From Planctomycetota bacterium (GTDB taxonomy: Bacteria > Planctomycetota > B15-G4), in NCBI GenBank assembly GCA_003644265.1, contig QNBX01000078.1, positions 1-20,072 of the forward strand: a stretch of 20,072 nucleotides of DNA, read 5' to 3'. Positions 9,271 through 18,692 of the stretch are shown piece by piece. Under the pieces are notes generated by a model, which saw only the letters and a list, made by a program, of their open reading frames with translations, did not search any database and was not told the DNA's origin. The first letter of the stretch is position 1; the number at the start of each line of letters is the position of its first letter. The position numbers and the translations under genes were made by a program.

Positions 9271-9888
9271 TCAAGCGGTGGAGCGCACCACGCCGATGAC
9301 GCGGCCCTGGATCTCGACCTCGCGCACGAGGATGGGCTCGAGCTCGTCGTTGGCGGGCTGCAGGCGGATGTGGTCCTTCTCGCGGAAGAAGCGCTTGAGC
9401 GTGGCCTTGCGGCTGCCGGTCAGGTCGTCGTCCACCATGGCCACCACGATGTCGCTGTTCTCGGCGCTGTCTGTGGGGGACACGATCACCAGATCGCCCG
9501 GGCAGATGTGATCGTTGATCATGGAGGTGCCCTGCACCCGCAGCATGTAACAGTCGTCGAGCTGGGGCGCGAGGTCGTCCAGGCTGAACTCCTCACTGGT
9601 CTCCACCGCCTCGATGAAATCGCCGGCGGCGATGCGCCCCTTGATGGGCAGCACGGACCGGACGGGCTCGGCCGCCGTCTCGGGCTCGACCAGCTCGATG
9701 GAGCGCTTGCGGTTGGGCGACTTGCGCACGGCGCCCTTCGCCTCGAGCGCCTTGACGTGCTCGTAGATGGTGACCCGGGACACGCCGAAGTACTGGGACA
9801 TCTCTTCCAGGGTGGGAGAGATGCCCTTGTCCTCGATGAAGTCGCGCAGGAAGGCCAGCACGCTCTGCTGCTTTTCGGTCAGGAACAC
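9271..9888 (-). CDS. lexA: LexA SOS repressor
   Basis: LexA, 205 aa, represses DNA-damage genes and undergoes RecA-stimulated self-cleavage. The N-terminus MFLTEKQQSVLAFL and the helix-turn-helix at about 26-52 (SPTLEEMSQYFGVSRVTIYE) form the DNA-binding wing domain. The recognition helix (SRVTIYEHVKAL) differs clearly from the E. coli type, so the operator may differ too. The C-terminal peptidase domain has the Ala88-Gly89 cleavage site in GRIAAGDF, the catalytic Ser122 in VQGTSMINDHI and Lys155 in KATLKRF. Length matches the family. The start is GTG with a weak GAGAG upstream; a 26-codon ORF ends 8 nt before it. The control region shared with nadB lies further upstream at 9978-10262. The gene converges with the CobU-like gene. 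Confidence 0.95.
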   Translation of the reverse strand: MFLTEKQQSVLAFLRDFIEDKGISPTLEEMSQYFGVSRVTIYEHVKALEAKGAVRKSPNRKRSIELVEPETAAEPVRSVLPIKGRIAAGDFIEAVETSEEFSLDDLAPQLDDCYMLRVQGTSMINDHICPGDLVIVSPTDSAENSDIVVAMVDDDLTGSRKATLKRFFREKDHIRLQPANDELEPILVREVEIQGRVIGVVRSTA

Positions 9889-9896
9889 TGGAGCTC

Positions 9897-9977
9897 TCAG
9901 ACGAACAGGACGGTGACGAACATGAGTGCCATGGCCCCCAGGCCAAGGATGTCGTGGGTCACGATCTCGCGTATCAT
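9897..9977 (-). CDS. Possible 26-aa hydrophobic peptide upstream of lexA
   Basis: An ATG at 9977 opens a 26-codon frame that ends with TGA 8 nt before the lexA start. AAGGA lies about 9 nt upstream of the ATG. The peptide begins MIREIVTHD and continues as a wholly hydrophobic stretch (LGLGAMALMFVTVLFV), so it could be a single-pass membrane peptide or a translated leader. The position suggests co-transcription and translational coupling with lexA. With so short an ORF, chance is a real alternative. Confidence 0.35.
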   Translation of the reverse strand: MIREIVTHDILGLGAMALMFVTVLFV

Positions 9978-10136
9978 GTCGGCGATTCCTTCGGATTCGA
10001 CTTGGACTTGGACTTGCAGTTGGGCGTGGGCTTGGACGATGTGCGGCGGCATGGCTCGTGTTCTGATCTGGCGGCTGGCTGGCTTGCCGGGTGGCTGCTG
10101 GCAGCTCCTGGTGAGCCGTCCGAGGAAGCGACTGGC

Positions 10137-10158
10137 GTTAGGTTTCTTTTAACCTAAC
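10137..10158. promoter_or_regulatory. Perfect 22-bp palindrome in the lexA-nadB intergenic region
   Basis: GTTAGGTT (10137-10144) and AACCTAAC (10151-10158) are perfect inverted repeats around the 6-bp spacer TCTTTT. The site is unusually AT-rich for this window and lies between the divergent lexA and nadB units, 160 bp upstream of the small ORF before lexA. Size and symmetry fit a dimeric repressor operator, with LexA itself the obvious candidate. A terminator seems less likely because the arms are AT-rich and no transcribed gene ends here. Confidence 0.55.
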
Positions 10159-10188
10159 ATCGGCTGAACAGCGTGAGACTTTCGGTAC

Positions 10189-10217
10189 ATGTTAGGAATA
10201 ATGTTCGGCCGTTGTTC
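10189..10217. promoter_or_regulatory. Further half-sites and GTTC-N7-GTTC direct repeat upstream of nadB
   Basis: ATGTTAGG at 10189-10196 is the inverse of CCTAACAT at 10153-10160, so the half-site of the nearby palindrome recurs. Just beyond it, GTTC at 10203-10206 and GTTC at 10214-10217 are separated by exactly 7 nt, the arrangement known for alphaproteobacterial LexA boxes. AATAAT/TAATGT at about 10198-10204 could be a -10 element reading toward nadB. Whether any of these is bound by this LexA cannot be told from sequence. Confidence 0.4.
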
Positions 10218-10262
10218 GGCGGGTCGGCTCAGCAACGCCTCCATTTCCATTCAGGACAATCT

Positions 10263-10334
10263 ATGGGCGTCATGAGCAGGCCGGTTGATGTGAACTTGCG
10301 CGTCGTGGACTCTCGCTCGGGCTGTTCGGCTTGA
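10263..10334 (+). CDS. Possible 23-aa leader ORF coupled to nadB
   Basis: ATG at 10263 has AGGA at 10253-10256, 6 nt upstream, a better ribosome site than the one nadB has. The 23-codon frame (begins MGVMSRPVDVNLRVVD) ends in TGA at 10332-10334, overlapping the TTG start of nadB as TTGA. This fits translational coupling or a regulatory leader. It has no runs of one amino acid that would point to classic attenuation. A frameshifted N-terminal extension of nadB is the alternative, but NadB already has its usual N-terminus. Confidence 0.4.
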   Translation: MGVMSRPVDVNLRVVDSRSGCSA

Positions 10335-11995
10335 GCGCCTTGCTTGAGCAGATCGAGCAGGTCGGGCCGGCGGTGCCGCGGCTGCTGGTGCACCTTGACC
10401 CGCTGCATTTGCCGGCCGTCAGCACCTCGGTGCTGGTGATCGGCGGGGGCGTGGCCGGGCTCTCCGCAGCCATCGCGGCGGGGGCCAGCCGTGATGTGCT
10501 GGTGCTGGTCAAGGGGGGCAGCGACGAGACCGCCACGGCCTGGGCCCAGGGCGGCATGGCGGCGGCCATCGAGCAGAGCGACAGCCCCGAGGCGCACGCC
10601 GACGACACGCGTCGCGTGGGCGGCGGGCTCTCCCATGACGACGTGGTCTCAGCCATCGTCGAGGCCGCGCCGGAGCTGGTGCAGCGCTGGCTGGCGTGGG
10701 ACGGGCGCTTTGACCGCGACGCCGCGGGCCAGCTGCGCCTGGCGCTGGAGGGGGGCCATTCGGCCGCGCGCATCCTGCACGCCGACGGCGATCAGACCGG
10801 CCGCGAGATCCAGCGCTTGCTGGTGGCGCGCGCCGCCAGCATGCCGACCATCACCCTGCAAGAGCAGACTTTCGTGCTCGATCTGGTCACGCAGGGCGAC
10901 CAGGTGCGCGGCGCCCTGGCCTGGTCGCTGACCCAGGGCTACCACGTGATCTGGGCCGGCGCGACGATCCTGTGCAACGGCGGCCTGGGGCAGATCTATC
11001 GCGAGAGCAGCAACCCCCCGGGCGCCACCGGCGATGGCCTGGCCATGGCCTACCGGGCCGGCGCGCGACTGCGTGGCATGGAGTTCGTGCAGTTCCATCC
11101 CACCGTGCTGTACGTGGCGGGCATGGGCCGTGTGCTGGTGAGCGAGACGGCCCGCGGCGAGGGCGGCAAGCTGGTGGACCGCACCGGCCACCGCTTCATG
11201 CCCGAGTATCACCCGGACGCCGAGCTGGCGCCCCGCGACGTGGTCTCGCGCGCCATCATCACGCAGATCGGCAAGGTGCGCGACACGCACGTCTACCTGG
11301 ACATGCGTCACCTGGACAGCGCCTTCCTGACCGGGCGCTTCCCGGTCATCAGCCGCGCCTGCCGCGACTTCGGCATCGACATGGCGCAGGACCTGATCCC
11401 GGTGCACCCCGCCTGCCATTACATGGTGGGGGGTGTGGAGACCGATCAACAGGGCCGCACCACCCTGGGCGGGCTGTACGCCTGCGGCGAGGTGGCCTCC
11501 ACCGGCTTCCACGGCGCCAACCGCATGGGCAGCAACTCGCTGCTGGAGGGTGCCATCATGGGCGACCGCGCCGGGCAGCACGCGGCGCAGCTCGGCGCGC
11601 CCACGCAGCGAGGGCGGGACGTGGCCACGCTGCAGGGGCCCAGCCTCTCGGGTTCGCTCGACGTGCAGGACCTCGACGCGGCCCTTCGCGCGCTGATGTG
11701 GCGTCTGGTGAGCATCGAGCGCGACGGGGCCGGTCTGGCCGCCGCCGAGCGGCGCCTGTCCGCCTGGGCCGGGCTCATCTCGCGGCGCGTGATGGGCGAC
11801 CCCTTCGGCTGGATGTTGATCAACAAGCTGACCGTCTCGCGGCTGGTGACGGGCGCGGCCCTGGCCCGCTGCGAGAGCCGCGGCACCCACTACCGGCGCG
11901 ACTTCCCGGAGGCCGACGACGCCGAGTGGCTGCGGGACCTGGCCTTTGTGCGCCCCGACCTCGACCCGGGCTCTGCCGCGAGCGAGACGGCTTGA
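10331..11995 (+). CDS. nadB: L-aspartate oxidase
   Basis: L-aspartate oxidase, 554 aa, a cytoplasmic FAD enzyme that oxidises L-aspartate to iminoaspartate, the first step of de novo NAD synthesis; NadA and NadC are not in the window. The FAD-binding VLVIGGGVAGLSAA (from about residue 34) is preceded by the RxLVxLDPxxLP segment seen in NadB of some deep-branching phyla. TAWAQGGMAAA, MEFVQFHPTVLY, SETARGEGG, HPACHYMVGGV and GLYACGEVASTGFHGANRMGSNSLLEG are family motifs carrying substrate- and FAD-contacting residues. The start is uncertain. TTG at 10331 is the first candidate after an in-frame stop and overlaps the leader ORF; another TTG lies at 10340. hflX follows through a second TTGA overlap, so the two are one operon. 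Confidence 0.94.
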   Translation: MSALLEQIEQVGPAVPRLLVHLDPLHLPAVSTSVLVIGGGVAGLSAAIAAGASRDVLVLVKGGSDETATAWAQGGMAAAIEQSDSPEAHADDTRRVGGGLSHDDVVSAIVEAAPELVQRWLAWDGRFDRDAAGQLRLALEGGHSAARILHADGDQTGREIQRLLVARAASMPTITLQEQTFVLDLVTQGDQVRGALAWSLTQGYHVIWAGATILCNGGLGQIYRESSNPPGATGDGLAMAYRAGARLRGMEFVQFHPTVLYVAGMGRVLVSETARGEGGKLVDRTGHRFMPEYHPDAELAPRDVVSRAIITQIGKVRDTHVYLDMRHLDSAFLTGRFPVISRACRDFGIDMAQDLIPVHPACHYMVGGVETDQQGRTTLGGLYACGEVASTGFHGANRMGSNSLLEGAIMGDRAGQHAAQLGAPTQRGRDVATLQGPSLSGSLDVQDLDAALRALMWRLVSIERDGAGLAAAERRLSAWAGLISRRVMGDPFGWMLINKLTVSRLVTGAALARCESRGTHYRRDFPEADDAEWLRDLAFVRPDLDPGSAASETA

Positions 11996-13287
11996 AGGCC
12001 CAGCCGCGCAAGACCGAGAAGCCGGCGCCCCAGGGCGTGGTCTTCGGCGTGCGGCGCCAGAACGCGCGCGTCAGCGAGCACGATGAACTGGATGAGCTGG
12101 CCGGGCTGGCCCAGGCCGCGGGCATCGAGGTCTGCGGTCGCCTGGTGCAGCAGCTCCCACGCCCGCTGCCCGCCACCTACATCGGCTCGGGCAAGGTCGA
12201 GGAGCTGTCGGCGCTGTGCCGCGCGACCCACGCCGACGTGGCCCTGGCCGACATGGACCTGTCGCCGGCCCAGGCGCGCAACCTGTCCAAGGCCCTGGGG
12301 CTCGACGTGGTCGATCGCTCCGAGCTGATCATGGACATCTTCGCGGGGCGCGCGCGCACGGCCCAGTCCAAGCTGCAGGTCGAGCTGGCCCAGCTCAAGT
12401 ACATGCTGCCGCGCCTGCGCGGGCAGTGGGCCCACCTCGACCGCTACAAGGGCGGCGGCGTGGGTACGCGCGGCCCGGGCGAGAAGCAGCTCGAGACCGA
12501 CCGGCGCCTGATCAACCGCCGCATCCGCGAGCTCGAGCGCAAGCTGGAGGTGTACGAGCGGCGCACGCGACTCAACCAGGTGGGGCGGCAGGCCGCCTGG
12601 AAGGTGGCCCTGGCCGGCTACACCAACACCGGCAAGTCCACGCTCTTCAACCGCATCACGGGCGCGGACGTGCTGGTGGCCAACCAGCTGTTTGCCACGC
12701 TCGACACGCGCACGCGCAACTGGGACCTGCCCCACGCCGGCGAGGTCGTGCTGTCCGACACGGTGGGCTTTGTGCGCGACCTGCCGCACCACCTGGTGGC
12801 GTCGTTCCACGCCACGCTCGAGGAGGTCATCGAGGCCGACCTGGTGCTGCACGTCGCCGACGCCAGCGACCCGCACGTGGACGACTGCATCGCCGCCGTG
12901 GAGCACACGCTGAAGGCGATCGGCGCCGCCGACGTCCCGACCCTGCTGGTGCTCAACAAGCTGGACCGGGTCGGCGACGCCATGGAGCTGCAGAGCCTGA
13001 TCAACCGCAACCCCGGCGCCCTGGGGCTGTCGGCCCGCACCGGGCAGGGCCTCGAGCAGCTGAACGAGGCCGTGCGCGCGCGCCTGCTGGGCGCCACGCA
13101 CCTGTTCCGCCTGGAGCTGCCCATCGCCCGCGGTCGCAGCCTGGCGCAGGTGGGGGAGCTGGCCGAGGTGATCTCCAGCGAAGCGGACGAGACCCACGTC
13201 AGCCTGACCATCCGCGTCTCGGAGGCGCGGATGGCGCGGTTGCGCGCCTGGCTGGACGGCGAGGGCCTGGCCCTGTCGAGGGCCTGA
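11992..13287 (+). CDS. hflX: Ribosome-associated GTPase HflX
   Basis: HflX, 431 aa, binds the 50S subunit and splits stalled or heat-damaged ribosomes using GTP/ATP. The N-terminal HflX domain has ATYIGSGKVEEL and VVDRSELIMDIFAGRA. The glycine-rich linker RYKGGGVGTRGPGEKQLETD is diagnostic, and a coiled-coil follows to about residue 195. The GTPase domain has G1 GYTNTGKST (209-217), G3 DTVGF (256-260), G4 NKLD (322-325) and G5 SART (347-350). All key residues are present and the length is normal. The start TTG at 11992 overlaps the nadB stop (TTGA); no ATG start is available before the conserved part. The stop at 13287 faces the LysM gene across 6 bp, inside a 14-bp palindrome (13284-13297). 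Confidence 0.95.
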   Translation: MKAQPRKTEKPAPQGVVFGVRRQNARVSEHDELDELAGLAQAAGIEVCGRLVQQLPRPLPATYIGSGKVEELSALCRATHADVALADMDLSPAQARNLSKALGLDVVDRSELIMDIFAGRARTAQSKLQVELAQLKYMLPRLRGQWAHLDRYKGGGVGTRGPGEKQLETDRRLINRRIRELERKLEVYERRTRLNQVGRQAAWKVALAGYTNTGKSTLFNRITGADVLVANQLFATLDTRTRNWDLPHAGEVVLSDTVGFVRDLPHHLVASFHATLEEVIEADLVLHVADASDPHVDDCIAAVEHTLKAIGAADVPTLLVLNKLDRVGDAMELQSLINRNPGALGLSARTGQGLEQLNEAVRARLLGATHLFRLELPIARGRSLAQVGELAEVISSEADETHVSLTIRVSEARMARLRAWLDGEGLALSRA

Positions 13288-13293
13288 GGCGCC

Positions 13294-13637
13294 TCAGCGC
13301 AGGTACAGGATCTGCCCGGGCTCGATGGCGTTGGGGTCGCTCAGCCCGTTGAGCCGGGCCAGGTCGGCGGCCAGGCGCGTGTCACCCAGGAGCTGCCCGG
13401 CGATGGACGAGAGCGTCTCGCCCGGCGCCACCACGTGGAAGTCCACGCCCTCCACCGCGGCGGGCGCGCGCTGCGCGGGCGGCGCGCCCTCTCCGTCCCC
13501 AAAGCGCAGCACCAGCACGTCGCCGCTGTCGGCGTCCCCGTCGCCGGCGGAGGCCAGCCGCGGCACGATCTCCACCACGACGATGCCCAGGGCCACCAGG
13601 GCCAGGAGCAGCGCCAGCGCCAGGATGCGCGTGCGGC

Positions 13638-13641
<4 letters not shown>
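13294..13641 (-). CDS. Small membrane-anchored LysM protein (probable CTG start)
   Basis: A 115-aa protein with one N-terminal membrane segment (about residues 5-25), a Gly/Asp-rich spacer and a C-terminal LysM domain from about residue 68 (HVVAPGETLSSIAGQLLG to PGQILYLR). LysM binds peptidoglycan, so it probably sits in the inner membrane and contacts the wall. The start is inferred. The only standard candidate, GTG at 13596, would cut the membrane helix in half. A CTG at 13641-13639 gives a complete basic-then-hydrophobic start (SRTRILALALLLALVALG). It overlaps the secDF stop as CTGA and has GGGAG 7 nt upstream. The gene is last in the trmD-rplS-secDF cluster and may serve the cell envelope with SecDF. 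Confidence 0.8.
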
Positions 13642-16442
<2,801 letters not shown>

Positions 16443-16508
16443 AGTGGCTCTCCGGGTGCGGGGCGCGAGCCCCAGTTGAGGCGAGGGTCGGTGTGCGAGG
16501 TGCTGCGG

Positions 16509-17006
16509 TCAGGACTCGGACGACGAGTCGGCGGGCGCTGCGCTGCCGGACGCCGCGTCGGCGTCCCGACGGGCCTGCTTCTTGGCGGCCAGCTTGGCGG
16601 CCTTCTCTTCGATCACGAGCTTGTCGGCCTTGGTCACGCGGCGCTCCTTGATGCGCGCGGACTTGCCGCTCTTGGTGCGCAGGTCGTAGAGCTTGGCCCG
16701 GCGCACATCGCCGTGGCGCAGCACCTCGACCTCCTTGACCAGCGGCGAGTGGAACGGGAACACGCGCTCCAGCCCCTCGCCCTGCACCACGCGGCGCACG
16801 GTGAACGAGCGACCCAGGCCGCTGCCACCGACGGCGATGACGTCACCGATGAAGTGCTGGATGCGGGTGCGGTCTTCTTTGTTCTTGGCGCCCTTGGCGG
16901 CCGCCTCCCGGATGAGCACGCCCACCGAGACGTGGTCGCCCACGGAGAACACGGGGAGGTTCTGCTTGCCGAGACCCTGCTCGACTCTTTCGACGGGGGT
17001 GCTCAT
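16509..17006 (-). CDS. rplS: 50S ribosomal protein L19 with C-terminal extension
   Basis: Ribosomal protein L19, which lies at the 30S-50S interface. Residues 18-123 are the L19 core: FSVGDHVSVGVLI, TRIQHFIGDVIAVGGSG, SFTVRRVVQGEGLERVFPFH, KEVEVLRHGDVRRAKLYDLR and the basic GKSARIKERR. L19 is usually about 115 aa. Here an extra tail of about 40 residues follows, first Lys/Ala-rich, then Asp/Ala/Ser-rich and probably disordered. The ATG at 17006 overlaps the trmD stop as ATGA, with AGAGG about 8 nt upstream, so it is coupled to trmD. The trmD-rplS order is the common bacterial one. Confidence 0.96.
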   Translation of the reverse strand: MSTPVERVEQGLGKQNLPVFSVGDHVSVGVLIREAAAKGAKNKEDRTRIQHFIGDVIAVGGSGLGRSFTVRRVVQGEGLERVFPFHSPLVKEVEVLRHGDVRRAKLYDLRTKSGKSARIKERRVTKADKLVIEEKAAKLAAKKQARRDADAASGSAAPADSSSES

Positions 17007-17701
17007 GTGTTCATCCTCTCGGGATCGTGTGCGTGTTCGGCGCGCCAGGCGGCCGTGCGGTGGAGCGCTTGATCGCGGCGCCAGGCCGCGATGGCCGCGT
17101 GATCTCCGCTCATCAGCACATCCGGCACGGACTGGCCGCGGAAGTTGCTGGGGCGGGTGTAGTGCGGGTGGTCGAGCAGGCCGTTCACGAACGAGTCCTG
17201 CCGGGCTGAGTCCTCGTGGCCCAGCACGCCGGGCAGCAGGCGCGCGCAGGCCTCGATGGTGGCCATGGCGGCCAACTCGCCGCCGGAGAGCACGAACGGC
17301 CCCAGCGACAGCTCGATCCAGTCGAAGCCGTCGTGGATGCGCTCGTCAAAACCCTCGTAGCGGCCGCAGAGCATGAGCAGCTCGGGCTGGGCGGCCAACC
17401 AGTCGACCCGCGGCTGGCTGAGCGGCTCACCCTGGGGCGTGAACAGGATCTTGGGCATGTCCGCGCGGCCGCTGCGCTGCAGCACGTGCTCCACCGCCTC
17501 GAACACCGGCTCGGGCTTGATGACCATGCCGGGGCCGCCGCCGTAGGGGCGGTCGTCCACGCTGCGGTGCACGTCGTGCGTGAACTCACGGAAGTCCGAC
17601 AGCTCGACCGACAGGGCCCCGCGCTCGCAGGCGATGCCCACGATGCTCTCGTCGAGGAAGGCCTCGAACAGGTTGGGGAAGAGGGTCAGGACGTGGACGT
17701 T
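17003..17701 (-). CDS. trmD: tRNA (guanine-N1-)-methyltransferase
   Basis: TrmD methylates N1 of G37 in tRNAs, including tRNA-Pro, using SAM through a trefoil-knot fold, which prevents +1 frameshifting. Motifs include VLTLFPNLF, the DDRPYGGGPGMV loop, LCGRYEGFDERI, LGPFVLSGGE, GHEDSARQDSF and LDHPHYTRP. The GTG at 17701 gives MNVHVLTLFP, which matches the family N-terminus (232 aa). A TTG at 17734 would add 11 residues with no better ribosome site. Neither has a clear Shine-Dalgarno sequence, so the exact start is open. It heads the cluster trmD-rplS-secDF-LysM. The rpsP and rimM genes that usually precede it are absent; instead a divergent ribE follows after 367 bp. Confidence 0.94.
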   Translation of the reverse strand, partial: NVHVLTLFPNLFEAFLDESIVGIACERGALSVELSDFREFTHDVHRSVDDRPYGGGPGMVIKPEPVFEAVEHVLQRSGRADMPKILFTPQGEPLSQPRVDWLAAQPELLMLCGRYEGFDERIHDGFDWIELSLGPFVLSGGELAAMATIEACARLLPGVLGHEDSARQDSFVNGLLDHPHYTRPSNFRGQSVPDVLMSGDHAAIAAWRRDQALHRTAAWRAEHAHDPERMNT

Positions 17702-17843
17702 CACGGCAACGAAAGGCGAGTGGCTCAGGGACAACGGTTCTGACGAGGGGGCTTATTGGCGCGAGCCGAGCGATCACACGGCCAGCGACCACGCCGCGGC
17801 GGACCCTGGCGTCGGGACCGGCGTGAGGCATGGACAGCGACCG

Positions 17844-17899
17844 GCCGGAGCGTCTCCGGCGCTTGCGGTCTTAAACCCTTGGGTCAAACCGGCTAGTGT
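17844..17899 (+). promoter_or_regulatory. Hairpin and possible promoter in the trmD-ribE intergenic region
   Basis: The gap 17702-18068 separates divergent trmD and ribE. GCCGGAG (17844-17850), loop CGT and CTCCGGC (17854-17860) make a perfect 7-bp hairpin. Shortly after, TTAAAC (17871-17876) and TAGTGT (17894-17899) are spaced by 17 nt and could be a promoter for ribE, leaving a leader of about 160 nt. I looked for the conserved blocks of an FMN riboswitch in that leader and did not see them. The rest of the gap shows no gene. Confidence 0.33.
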
Positions 17900-18068
17900 A
17901 GATCCGCGCAACCGCCCGTCAAGCGTCGTGCAGGGGACCATGAGCGGTCTTCGGCCCGGGGGGCGGGCCCGGCGGCGTGGGGCGCTGCCGCTGGCGGCCG
18001 CCGCCGCCCTCGCGCCGAAGCGCCCCGGCCACACCCTAGCGACCGCTGACCTCCCCAGGAGAGCCCCT

Positions 18069-18692
18069 GTGTTCACCGGCATCGTCGAGTGTTCCTGCCC
18101 CCTGCTGGCGATCGAGCCCGGGCAGGACTGCCTGTCGCTGAGGCTCGATCTGAGCGGCCTGTCGCCCGATCCGGACGGCACCCGGGTGGGCCTGGGCGAT
18201 TCGGTGGCCCTCAACGGCGTCTGCCTCACCGTGGCCGCGCTGGAGGGGCATGTGGCCCGTTTCGACGTGGTCACCGAGACCCTGCAGCGCACCAGCCTGG
18301 GCGATCTGACCCCGGGTCAGGCGCTGCACGCCGAGCGGGCCCTGCGCTTCGGCGACCGCCTGGACGGGCACCTGGTCCAGGGCCACGTCGAGACCACCGG
18401 CGAGGTCCTGGCCGTGGAGCGCCTGCCGGGCGAGGTGCGCCTGAGCCTGGGTTGCGAGCCCGATCTACTGGCGCGCACCCTGCCCAAGGGCTCCATCACG
18501 GTGGACGGCGTGAGCCTGACGGTGGCCGAGCTGCAGGCCGAGCGCTTCGTGGTGGCCCTGGTGCCGCACACGCTGCAGCTGACCACCCTGGGCCAGCGCC
18601 GCCCGGGCCAGCGCGTCAACCTGGAGCCCGACATGCTGGGTCAGTGGGTGCTCAGGTTGCTGCAGGCGGATGGGGCCCTTGGGCGTAGCTGA
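18069..18692 (+). CDS. ribE: Riboflavin synthase (alpha chain)
   Basis: Riboflavin synthase, 207 aa, a cytoplasmic trimer that converts two 6,7-dimethyl-8-ribityllumazine molecules into riboflavin and a pyrimidine by-product. It has the classic start MFTGIVE and two homologous lumazine-binding barrels. The first has SVALNGVCLTV and the FDVVTETLQRTSLG turn; the second has GHLVQGHVETTGEV, ITVDGVSLTV and VALVPHTLQLTTLG. The start is GTG at 18069, fixed by AGGAGAG at 18057-18063 (5 nt spacing) and by the family N-terminus. An in-frame ATG at 17940 would add 43 residues of Arg/Ala-rich sequence not known in the family, so I rejected it. The 3' end overlaps the opposite-strand epimerase gene by 41 bp. 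Other rib genes are not in the window. Confidence 0.95.
   Translation: MFTGIVECSCPLLAIEPGQDCLSLRLDLSGLSPDPDGTRVGLGDSVALNGVCLTVAALEGHVARFDVVTETLQRTSLGDLTPGQALHAERALRFGDRLDGHLVQGHVETTGEVLAVERLPGEVRLSLGCEPDLLARTLPKGSITVDGVSLTVAELQAERFVVALVPHTLQLTTLGQRRPGQRVNLEPDMLGQWVLRLLQADGALGRS

Noticed and set aside
9265..10152. 295-codon plus-strand frame over lexA
   Set aside because: Antisense to LexA, which has all its catalytic residues; the product is His/Gly/Ala-rich.
10649..13197. Long minus-strand frames opposite nadB and hflX
   Set aside because: They lie exactly antisense to two clear housekeeping genes and show only shadow composition.
17940..18068. In-frame ATG that would extend riboflavin synthase by 43 residues
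   Set aside because: The family starts at MFTGIVE, and GTG 18069 has a near-perfect AGGAGAG. The G-rich stretch before ATG 17940 is only 2-3 nt away, and the extension is low-complexity Arg/Ala.
17906..18068. FMN riboswitch in the ribE leader
   Set aside because: I looked for the conserved GGGGCAGGGTGAAATTCCC-type blocks and found none.
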